This document shows, piece after piece, positions 22,721-32,274 of a DNA stretch of 45,000 nucleotides. The stretch comes from Chrysomallon squamiferum. Its lineage: Eukaryota; Mollusca; Gastropoda; Neomphalida; Peltospiridae. Under the pieces are notes generated by a model, which was given only the letters and a program-made list of their open reading frames with translations, was not told the origin of the DNA and did not search any database. How positions within the stretch are numbered: the stretch's first letter is position 1; each line of letters begins with the position of its first letter. Location: positions 11,702,083 to 11,747,082 of the forward strand of contig CM022670.1 of assembly GCA_012295275.1 (NCBI GenBank). Reading direction: 5' to 3'. The position numbers and the translations under genes were made by a program.

Positions 22721-24323
22721 CATGTTGCAAGAAGTTTTGAATAACTGTCAACAAGTTCAAGAACATTCAGCCACTCCTGGCCTGGGTTTCTGGTTTTGTG
22801 GATAATCCTGGTAGGGATTTTGTCCTCAGATTAAACAAAGTGGACTAAAGTTTCTGTGAACAAAGAGACAAAGCAGGGAGGCAGATTTTATTTTCGAGGG
22901 CCACAGCATGAGTATGGGGAGTGGCTTTGTGTGTAGGGAGGGCTTGGGTAGAGATGAGTGAAAAAAAAAATAAAGCTGATTCATATTACTCTGCATCACT
23001 ATAAATTATCTCTTTGATGTAAATATTTTTGAAATTAAGCAAAAAAAAAATCACATGCAGAAAAAATATTTAAATGCTGTGGTTAGCTGAGTAAGTATAT
23101 TTTTTAAATGCAGATGGGATAAGAATCATAAATCTAGTTTGTAAAAATATTTAAATGAATGCTTAAAACTCTGAAAATCACAAATCTAATTTGAATTATT
23201 CAAGTGTTTCTATTTAAGAAGATAATTTCCTATATATATAGAGAGCTATTTTTTGTGTAGTAAAATGCAGTAATTTATATTTAATTATTTTTAAATCTGA
23301 ATTTTAAACTTTCAACTAACCATTTTCAGTGAATGGTGCATTTTAAGTATTTAAAATTAACATCTGCATGATGTCTTGCCATTTATAACAGTAATGTTTA
23401 ATTAATAGTGATTCAAAATGGTAATAAGATATTTCTAAACCTGGGAAAGACACTTTTTCCCAGCACTCAAGTTCCAGAACAGACTGGGAATGTTAGAAAC
23501 CAGGCTTGTTTTAGTAATGAAAAATAATTATCTGAAATCAGAATCAAAATAAACTGAGAAGATTTAGTTCAGTAGATAATGTAGTTTTGTTTTTTTGTGG
23601 GGTTTTTTTACTCAATTTAGTTAGTGTCACAGATGAATTAAATAAAAAAAAATTCAGCTATGTACATGCATATGTTTGTTTATGTGTGTGTACAAGTGGG
23701 TACATGCATATAGATACCTACACACATATACACACATATATGTATTTGTGTGTATGAATATTTGCATGTGGAAACTGACATCCATATAGCTACTACTTTT
23801 AAAACTAATAACTAAATAATAGAAAAATGTTTAATCTAATAAATATAATTATTATATCTGTATTTACTTACAGAACAAAATTTAAATGACATCAAAATGT
23901 ACTGAACACATTTACTATAATAATATTAAGGTACATTAAGACATCAAAAGAAATCTGTATTTTTGTTTATAATAACAAATAAGTGGTAGTAGTAGTGCTA
24001 GTGTACCAACCTTGTTTACACATGCTCAGTTCCTCCTACATCTTTTTAATCAGAAATTGATGAAACATAGCAATAATTACATACAGCATGTTAATACACA
24101 TTTCCTTTTTCATTTGAAAATTATGTAAATAGGCTGAATTTGTCAGTCCATTTATTTCTGAACCAGATGTGAACGAGTATGACATTTGAATTTTAAATCT
24201 TTCTGATAAAATGATAATAAAACACCAAAACATTATTGTTTCACTATACTGTACAAAAGTATGAATGAGGAAGAAGTTTAACACACAAAATCAGCTCTGA
24301 GTATGATGTTTTCAATATATGTA

Positions 24324-24354
<31 letters not shown>

Positions 24355-24500
24355 TAAACATAATATAGAAATAATTAAACATAATATAGAAAAAAAAAAA
24401 AAAGAACTAAATTTGAATCATAAATCTGCTTTTGTGACAACACAAGTGTCTTGAATAAACATACTATGAAGATGACATGATGAAATAGAGAAATTAGATA

Positions 24501-24533
<33 letters not shown>

Positions 24534-24772
24534 CTAATGTTTTCAATGTATTAAATAATATCAATGAAATAAAAATCATTAAAACCATAATTACAGAGGA
24601 TTTTTAAATATTAACTGTGTGATAAATATATATATATATAAAAAAATTGTGTTGAAGCATAGAAATAATAGAAATAATTACTATAAAGAGTTAATATATA
24701 ATATATAAATTTATTTTTGACTGTTTTCAGTATATTCTGTATTATAATATTGATGAATCATAGCCCTAATTA

Positions 24773-24805
<33 letters not shown>

Positions 24806-24900
24806 TGAATTTAACATAACTTTTTCTGAATATAGCTGTTATTAATTTCCAAAATAATATAATACATTATAGCATTATATAAACACATTGTGAACATCTA
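22721..24900. other. AT-rich noncoding stretch, no gene seen
   Basis: It contains short TG/CA tracts (23680-23770, 24502-24533), an (AAT)n run near 24328, a doubled ATTAAACATAATATAGAAA unit at 24350-24395, and an A30 run at 24774-24803. The segment 22760-22950 is less AT-rich but has no frame I recognise. Confidence 0.5.
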
Positions 24901-24914
24901 ATATTGACAAAACA

Positions 24915-25740
24915 CAGCCCGAGGCTGCTGTGAGTGAAAACTGTCGACGACTAGGATTGTGAATATTCTGCGTGTGGGAGTGTCAGGAATCCACAGAGAC
25001 ACTCCCGCCTCACTGGGTCACAGTCCATTCAGTGCATTTCATTGAGTAACTCTATCTTCTCCGTTCTCAACCGTAACGTTGAGTCGCACACAAAATAATT
25101 CTGTACCAGACGAACGTAATTTTTCTTTATCTTTGACTTCCTCCGTTTCTTTCTTTTTTTTAATTATTAATTATTATTTCGTTGATGACGTAACAAAATG
25201 GAAATGTTTTTTCTTGTTTGTTTTTTTCCTTGTTTTTTGTTTTTTTTAAAGATATGTATGTATGTATATATATTATATATGTGTACTTATACATGTCTGT
25301 GTAGGATGGCACATGTGTGTTTGTGTGTGTGAGGTAGAGAAAAGAACGAGTTTCTATATATAAAACAGCTTGCATTATAAAGCACTGCACAAAGCAAGCA
25401 GGATTATTATTTTTTTTAATGACCTAATTGTCATTATTACGGGTTTATAGAGTTGCTCGCACAGGTACGAACAAGCTAAAAGTAATTCTCGAGAAATCAT
25501 TTGATACCTGTAAGTACTTCAAGTTCGTGTTTGATCGCCGGGTCGTTACCAAGAGGGAGTGCTGGTTATTTGTGTCCTTATAGAATTCCATTCACAAAGC
25601 TTTTCACTGATAGTCCAAGGTTGCGGAAATGTGACCTAGTATCGGTGTAAAACACATTTCTCCCTAACCTTGTTACCCAGTGATTAAAACTCGCTTTCTT
25701 TTTCAACGAATCTCTGTTATTTTACATACAGATCATGTCG
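24915..25740. promoter_or_regulatory. CpG-retaining block, candidate promoter of an unseen gene
   Basis: CpGs are frequent between about 24917 and 25200 and between 25440 and 25740, while tens of kilobases around have few. The left part holds a 9-bp perfect hairpin, GGGAGTGTC (24976-24984) and GACACTCCC (24998-25006) with a 13-base loop. A strong donor-like GTAAGTAC lies at 25510-25517, so a noncoding first exon on the + strand ending at 25509 is possible. A middle section near 25250-25330 is a TATG/TG tract. No coding region can be tied to it. Confidence 0.3.
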
Positions 25741-25770
25741 AGTATTTCTTTTTTCATGCTTGTGTCTGTA

Positions 25771-25823
25771 TTATTATTATTATTATTTAGGGATTTTTAA
25801 TTTTTTAATTTTTAATTTTTAAA

Positions 25824-25866
<43 letters not shown>

Positions 25867-25975
25867 TATTATTATTATTATTTAGGGATTTTTAATTTTT
25901 TATTTTTTATTTTTAAAATTATTATTATTATTATTATTATTATTATTTTTTTTTTTTGTATCTATTATTTATTAT
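25771..25975. repeat. (TTA)n arrays with TTTAGGGATTTTT modules, pair 1
   Basis: TTA runs are punctuated by two copies of ATTATTTAGGGATTTTTAAT followed by A/T filler and TAAAATTATT, about 95 bp apart (TTTAGGG near 25787 and 25881). The block ends in a T run and TTTGTATCTATT, a phrase that recurs at 41270-41290 after a similar TTA/T tract. Confidence 0.85.
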
Positions 25976-26357
25976 TGTTGGTGTTTATTTTTTATTTTTT
26001 TTTCTGCTTTCACTGTTGCTACAGTTGTTTTTGTTTTTTATTTATAACTTTATCAGTCACTTAAAAAAATACATTTGCACTTTACTTTTTGATCAGGTGA
26101 ATTTAAATTACTTCTTAAAATGTTGCATAACAAATATTTTATAAATAGGCAATTACACACACACACAATCTTATTTATTTATTATTTTTTTATATATAGA
26201 ATTACAGTTATTGTTTTGACTGAGATCTTATTAAAAGGTATTAACAATATAGTTTACAGCTGATTCACATACAGGAGGGGAAACAAAGTTCAAAATGAAA
26301 GGGCACATGTGAATCAATGCATAAAAAAGACAACAAAAAGAAGTCATTAGGAAAGCT

Positions 26358-26462
26358 ATTTATTATTATTATTATTATTTAGGGATTTTTTTTTTTTTTT
26401 TTATTTCTAAAATTATTATTATTATTATTTAGGGATTTTTTTTTTTTTTTTTTAATTTTTAA

Positions 26463-26511
<49 letters not shown>

Positions 26512-26520
26512 TTCTGTTTT
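26358..26520. repeat. (TTA)n arrays with TTTAGGGATTTTT modules, pair 2
   Basis: Two more copies of the ATTATTTAGGGATTTTT module lie at about 26374 and 26424, 50 bp apart, each followed by a long T run and TAAAATTATT or TAAATTTATT. They are the same family as the pair 0.5 kb upstream. Confidence 0.85.
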
Positions 26521-27815
26521 TCAGAAAAGATTCTTGGTATAATAATTATAGATGCATAGATAGATAGATAGATCAATCAGTGATATCCAGAACAGGGCCA
26601 AAGGGCATTCAAATCGCAGGGGGGGCATCCAGTCAGAGAAAAGAACAATAAATTTGGTTGATTTATATTTAAATGGAATAAAATGTTTATTTTATGTTTC
26701 ATCTGAGTTTACAATCAAGGATTTGGCACCGGGCATCACCAGACCTCTGCACACCACGGAGACAGATAGATTTTACGACCATCCTCTTTTGCTCCAAATT
26801 TTCATTCATTTTCAGTTATGTTCCAGTCTTTCTTATCATGTGCATCACTTCCATCATTGCCTGTTCAGCGTCTGTAACAATGCTTTCATTATTTTTTTTT
26901 TTATCTCATTACACCTCAAATAAATGCAACAAAATCTGGATAAAACATATCACTGGCTTCATTCAACGTAGTTTTCTCATATTTATAATTACTTATTAAT
27001 TAAGATATTTTTTCTTTCTCTACCAAGGTGTGGTAACAGCTCATCTTAAATGTGTGCAGGCCAACTGCTAATTTAAAACATGGTGCAGCTTTGAAAAGAA
27101 GAAAATATATTCTCAAAAGGAAGATAAATAAATGATTGTTGTTTTTTTGTTTGTTGTTTTTTCTTCTTCAGCAGTATTAATTTTGCAGCAAAAAGCAGGT
27201 GACACTGTATACTCAAATTTTCAAGTGTAATGAAGTGATATTTATATGGCAAAAACTTCAGAAAATGAATATGAGAAAACATTATGAAACAAGTTAATAA
27301 TATTAACATTTCTTATAGCACTCAAGTTAACAAAACTTAATTTATACTGTTTTTCAGTGAAAGTGTTTTTAAATAGGGAGATTTTTAAACCTTGTTTCAG
27401 AAATATCTCAAACTAATCACATTGTAGTATTGGGGTTTTTTTTCTGTGTATATTTTATAAAAATACTTCTTTCTGGAGTCAGGCCAGCTTTAACAGTGTA
27501 AATTTAGAACTGACAATAAGATGATTCAGCAGTCATTCAACACTTTTCATAATGTGACAGAATGTGAGAGTGCTCTAGATGGGTAAAGTGTTGCATGTAA
27601 CTTCAGAAAAATGTAGATTTTAAGGTGGAAAGTGAAACAAAAAAATCTTAAGAATCAATTTTTTTTTGTGTGAGTGAAAGCATTACTTAGTAGCATCAAA
27701 ACATGCTGTGTGCCTTATCCATGGTTTTTACATGCACTGACACATATACAAAACCATGGAATAATTTTTATATTTTTATTGTAAGTCTTTTCTTTTTTAT
27801 TAGTTCTTTCAGATT
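26521..27815. other. noncoding stretch, no feature seen
   Basis: There is a short (GATA)n tract near 26557. The segment 26580-26790 is less AT-rich and holds a G8 run near 26620, but no frame in it resembles a known protein. Confidence 0.45.
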
Positions 27816-28094
27816 ATGAGTTTTTCAGAAAAAAACCCGCCAAAAATCAGATTTTTAATTTTTAATTTGAGTTTGAAAATATTGTCATCTACCTGTTATG
27901 TGAAAACCAACCCCCCAACCCCCCCCTCATGCTGTGCACTTGATGACTGGGTCGCTATCAGTGAGAATCAAGTCGTGCATCCTAATGATGCCTGCTCATG
28001 TTGGTTGCATGATGTTTCTTGCTCAGAGGAGGACACAGATAACCAGCATTGTTATCTCATTACAAAGGATGTGTATCAAAGACTACTGGGTTAA
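27816..28094 (+). CDS. uncertain small ORF, 92 codons, Cys/Asp-rich C-terminal half
   Basis: The frame opens with an ATG in AT-rich DNA and its second half (27905-28094) lies in a less AT-rich, CpG-bearing patch. That half encodes an acidic, cysteine-containing stretch with CSCWLHDVSCSEEDTDNQHC near its middle. I recognise no family, and there is no convincing splice context. An overlapping frame at 27934-28185 is equally open, which weakens the case for coding. It may be a transposon fragment, an exon of an unseen gene, or chance. Confidence 0.15.
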   Translation: MSFSEKNPPKIRFLIFNLSLKILSSTCYVKTNPPTPPSCCALDDWVAISENQVVHPNDACSCWLHDVSCSEEDTDNQHCYLITKDVYQRLLG

Positions 28095-28095
28095 T

Positions 28096-28109
28096 CTCTC
28101 GTACGAGAG
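28096..28109. repeat. 14-bp perfect palindrome CTCTCGTACGAGAG
   Basis: A perfect palindrome just after the stop codon of the 92-codon frame, flanked by two copies of TTAATCTCT. It may be a dimer-binding site or chance. Confidence 0.7.
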
Positions 28110-29030
28110 TGGCTTAATCTCTGGGGTTTTTTTTGTCTTAGCTTTTCGACTTTGTCTTTTGTACCCACTTGTGATGAACAGGTGATTTGTTCAGATCTGT
28201 TCGAATTACAAGCTGGTTGAAACTAGGGAGATCTCTTCATTGTATCAGCCAGTTTTTTTTTTTTTTTTTTTGTTTTTTCATCAGCATTTTGAAACAGAGT
28301 TTTAAATACTCGCTCATATTCAAGTAAAACAAGATTATAACAAACCGCAGATAATTTTTATCTGATTTTACACGAAAGCTGTTCATCTCAACCAGCTAAC
28401 TTAGATATTTAACAAACAAGGACCAAATATCTCCTCCAAATATGTCAAATTTTTAATATTAAAAAAAATAATAATAAAAAATAAATTTGTTTACACAGAA
28501 GAAGCCAGTTAGTGTGCTAAAAGAAAAGAAAACCTCAAATTAAATTTAATGAAGTTTTAAGAAAATTTTCAACTGAATTGTATTATTTAGTCATCCCATG
28601 ATCTGTCTGATTAATTAATGATGTAATATCACTCCACAGGGTAAAATTTTAAATATGATTTGACATATTAATATTAATGTCATGGCAAGCAATCATAAAT
28701 TTATTATTTATTTTCTTGCATTTAATTAGTGAAACGATTGACTGGTAGGAGGTTTGCTGGTAAAAATGTCCAAAGCTTTTCCCATTAATAACAACTACAG
28801 CAGCAGCAACAACAGTAATAATCATAAATTTATTTAGACATTTATTTTTTCTTGTAATTTAATTAATTAATTTTCTACTTTGATGATTATAAAAATGCTC
28901 AATCTTCCAATACATTTTTTTTTAAAAATCAGCAATCATATATTAAACTTTGCTTTGAGCAAATTAATATGCCACATTCTCTTGAGTGTTGTGAGCAGAC
29001 TCACATACTTTTTTAACCTGAAATAACTGC
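28110..29030. other. noncoding stretch, no feature seen
   Basis: AT-rich with a T run at 28251-28271 and a short CAGCAGCAACAACAG tract near 28798. No gene signal. Confidence 0.5.
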
Positions 29031-29040
29031 ATGTCTGGGT

Positions 29041-29098
29041 TTCTTTTTTTTTTTCTTTTTTCTTCTTTTTCTTCTTCTTCTTCTTCTTCTTCTTCTGC
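29041..29098. repeat. (TTC)n polypyrimidine tract
   Basis: A T/C-only tract with about ten TTC units, mirror-symmetric and similar in style to the tract before CYRI exon 2. Confidence 0.85.
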
Positions 29099-29230
29099 TT
29101 TTCATTGGTAATTTTCTCATTAACATCAACTAAGTGATTTTTACACTCGGAGACTGTTTATAGCTGTTACGTAACAGTAGATGTAGGTATGTATGTTATC
29201 AACTTTATGTCTTTTGTATAAAAATTTCAG

Positions 29231-29345
29231 TCTGACTGCCAGTGTTTGGCTGTGTCTGTGTGGCTCCCCCTGCTGGGTGCTAGGACAGATAAGCTTTCTG
29301 GTCTGTGCAGTTGGGATTACTGCAGGAAGGTGTTACAGCAATTTG
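29231..29345. promoter_or_regulatory. GC-elevated patch with a CTCF-like motif
   Basis: The bases at 29261-29276, read on the minus strand, are CCAGCAGGGGGAGCCA. This matches the CTCF core consensus with about one mismatch (A for C after the G run). A GATAAG site follows at about 29290. The patch stands out from flanks that are roughly 70% A+T. Binding is unproven, and whether the organism's CTCF keeps this specificity is unknown. Confidence 0.25.
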
Positions 29346-29379
29346 CAGTTTTATGTGAAGTTGTGTAATGCGCACTGTT

Positions 29380-30530
29380 TCAAGTAACAAACCTTTGGTG
29401 GAATTCAGAAATTAATTGTGTGGCATGTTATTAAAGAGAGTTTATTGTTGTTTCAGATGAATTCTGGGAAGGAGATAAAGCCAAACCACCATTCAGAGCT
29501 CCTTAGTAATTATATAACTCTTAGAATGTGAAGTGTGAGGTAGGCAATTTAATATGTGGATGAAACTGATCTTTGTTAAAACCGCCCCCTTTTTAAACCC
29601 ACATCCTTTTATAAGGTTTCATTCTTTATGCAAACATTCACAACAAGGCATATAATTTGTTTAATGTCATTCAACAACACACCGACCATTATGGAGCAGG
29701 TATCATCTACAGAGGTTAAACCTTGTTTTAATCATAAAACGCAGTTGTAACTTTTTATAATGTTATCTCAGTGACTGAAAAAAACTATATATATTTTTTT
29801 ATTTTTTTTTTTTTTGACATGTAGTTAATTCATTTATCTGAAATATAGATAATAAAAAAATTATACAGAACATCAATCAAATTAAAACTGTTTGAAATTT
29901 TGACTTGCTCTGTTTTAGCACACTTATTTTCTTACGCAGTTTTAATAACTTTATTTTCTTTATTGTTTTACTATTCTTCTTTTTTTTTTGTGATCACTAA
30001 AATTCTGAAGTAACTAGCAGAATATAATAAAGGAGGACATGTTGTGTGGTTGAGGTAAAAGTATAGTTTAGCTGAGTGTGATAAAAGATTTTCACATGAA
30101 ATCAGATCTAAAAAAAAAATAGGAAAGTAAAAAGAAAATGTCCACTATTTATTATGATTTTGGTTAGTTGAGTATGAACATTTGTTTACACTCTGACTCA
30201 GATGTTGATGAAAAATTTACCTTTAAAATTAACCTACTGCCCCCTCTATGCCAATTAATGCTCATTTTACTAGCACTGAAGTTTTAAAGTCATACTTTCT
30301 ACAAAACAGTTATTACTGTTAAATAAGTAAAGTGTAATAGAGACTGAATTACTTGTGAATGATGTTTTAAAGATAGCACAATAAGTAATTAAGTTTATTT
30401 TTATTTTAAACTATTAAAAAAATCTTAACAACTTGAGTACCTTTAGTTACTACCACAGACTTTCCCAGTAGCAATCTCTGTTATGTATTTAACTTTCTCT
30501 TTAGTTACTGTATAGCTGTTACAGTTTTGA
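29380..30530. other. noncoding stretch, no gene seen
   Basis: A TTGTTTCAG acceptor-like site at about 29456 is followed by an open frame of 16 codons (DEFWEGDKAKPPFRAP) and a stop. It could be the tail of a terminal exon but is too short to assign. The rest is AT-rich with no repeat array. Confidence 0.4.
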
Positions 30531-30534
30531 TTTC

Positions 30535-31097
30535 CCTTGAACCTCTATAGTAACATAGTTGACTTACCCTTATACTTTATACTGATCTCTATAGTAACAT
30601 ATTTAACTTTCCCTTATACTTATAGTGATCTCTATAGTAACATATTTGACTTTCCCTTATACTTATAGTGATCTCTGTAGTTATATATTTGACTTAACCT
30701 TATACTTATACTGATCTCTATAGTAACATATTTGACTTTCCCTTATTCTTATAGTGATCTCTATAGTTACATATTTGACTTTCCCTTATACTTATAGTGA
30801 TCTCTATAGTAACATATTTGACTTTCCCTTATACTTATAGCAATCTCTATAGTTACATATTTGACTTTCCCTTATACTTATAGTGATCTCTATAGTAACA
30901 TAGTTGACTTTTCCTTATAGTGATCTCTGTAGTAACATATTTAACTTTCCCTTATACTTATAGTGATATCTATAGTAACATAGTTGACTTTTCCTTATAG
31001 TGATCTCTGTAGTAAAACATATTTAACTTTCCCTTATACTTATAGTGATATCTATAGTAACATATTTGACTTTTCCTTATACTTATAGTGATCTCTA
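30535..31097. repeat. 43-bp minisatellite, about 13 copies
   Basis: The unit begins GATCTCTATAGTAACATATT and continues TGACTTTCCC with a TTATACTTATAGT end. Successive starts at 30584, 30627, 30670, 30713, 30756, 30799, 30842 and 30885 are exactly 43 bp apart. Then come two 37-bp units lacking ATACTT (starting 30885 and 30965), a 45-bp unit (31002) and 43-bp units, so a 37+43 (80-bp) higher-order unit has itself duplicated. A diverged first copy starts at about 30535. Confidence 0.95.
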
Positions 31098-31106
31098 TTT
31101 GACTTT

Positions 31107-31168
31107 CTGTAGTGGTTACATATTCTCTCTCTACCTGTAGTGGTTACATATTCTCTCTCTACCTGTAG
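31107..31168. repeat. 28-bp tandem duplication next to the 43-bp minisatellite
   Basis: GTGGTTACATATTCTCTCTC followed by TACCTGTA occurs twice in perfect tandem, with a third partial start. GTTACATAT is shared with variants of the neighbouring 43-bp unit, suggesting that it derives from it. Confidence 0.85.
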
Positions 31169-31169
31169 T

Positions 31170-31667
31170 GACCTCCTTATATCTGACTTTCCCTGTACTT
31201 ACGGAGACCACTTGAGCAATCACAATAAATTTAGATTATACATGTAACTCAGCCTTCCTTCCATGTGCTGTATCGTGTTTTCACCAGTTCACTGAAGATA
31301 CTCTTCCCAGTGGTTAAACGATTAGCGTGTGTTTTCAGTGGAGTAACCAGGAGCAGACAGGTGGGACATGTGCCTTGGGTGCCAAATCTGACATGTCATT
31401 TATATGGCTGAAAATGTCAACACATTCACAGTTTATAAGAGGTGCCATTTTTCAAAAAAAAAGAAAAAAAAAAAGAAGATATTGTTGTGTTTGTCCAGGG
31501 CACCATTATCCCTAGCTTAGCTTCTCTGATTATGAATGATTGGTATAGTTAAGTATTGGTTAATGATCTTCAGTGGAATGTGAAAATTATTGGTGTTTTT
31601 TTTATATATTATTGATTTTATTTGTTATCTAGATTATTATTATTAATATTATTGTTATTATTGTTAT

Positions 31668-31698
<31 letters not shown>

Positions 31699-31980
31699 AT
31701 CGTCATTATTATTCTATGTGTATGTGTTATTATATTTTATTAATAATTATATTTTAGGTAAATACCTGTTTTGTGAAAAAAATGAACAGTATCTGCTTTC
31801 ACTCACCATTTTGCACATTCATTATGTAACATTAGGTAAATTCAGATTAAATGTTTATAAATATTTGATTTTAGTCATTCATATCTGTTTTGAGACTTGA
31901 TGAGGCAGATGTGGTTGATGTTAATAACAAAACTAGTAAATTAATCTAAATATTGACTGCTTAGCTCCTGATCCTGAAGT
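31170..31980. other. noncoding stretch with short TTA/ATC/CAG tracts
   Basis: The part 31320-31510 is less AT-rich and may be an old interspersed repeat, because a GGTGCCA phrase recurs there and the right end has GGCACCATTAT. At 31634-31710 there is a (TTA)(ATC)(CAG) trinucleotide run. Nothing codes convincingly. Confidence 0.4.
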
Positions 31981-31986
31981 GTTTAA

Positions 31987-32274
31987 AACTTTTCAAATGA
32001 TGGCCAATATGTATGCTGCATCATGATGAGTAAAATTCTCAAACAAAAACAAGTGGTTGACGATGCTGCTCAGGTCCACAGTGAAGCCAGCCAAGAGAGG
32101 CCATCACTGATAAAGAAGCTGATTTTGTAGATCCTTCAAAATATTCAAACTTTTGTTTCCTCAGACACTGAAAGTGGACATATCATAGCTCTGCTCCAAG
32201 CACTTAACATGATGTATTCAGACCTAGTAAGTTCTTTATCTGAAAACAAACGAAAACATTTCTCTTTTTTTTAA
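31987..32274 (+). pseudogene. possible coding remnant, one frame with a single in-frame TAG
   Basis: One frame stays open for 96 codons except for a TAG at 32128-32130, with a double ATG at 32023-32028. Composition is less AT-rich than the flanks and the residues look protein-like: KQKQVVDDAAQVHSEASQER before the stop and SDTESGHIIALLQALNMMYS after it. The second half is also bounded like an exon, with the pyrimidine-rich acceptor TTTCCTCAG ending at 32165 and the donor GTAAGTTC at 32228. In that reading the exon is 62 bp and the TAG lies in the intron. I do not recognise the protein. It is either a small exon of an unseen gene, a decayed gene fragment, or chance. Confidence 0.2.

Noticed and set aside
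29456-29510. Acceptor-like site followed by a 16-codon frame DEFWEGDKAKPPFRAP
   Set aside because: Too short to assign, with no matching upstream donor exon identified. Mentioned only within the noncoding stretch.
31622-31900. 92-codon frame with Leu/Ser/Ala runs that looks like a signal peptide
   Set aside because: The runs are TTA, ATC and CAG trinucleotide repeats; the rest is AT-rich random sequence.
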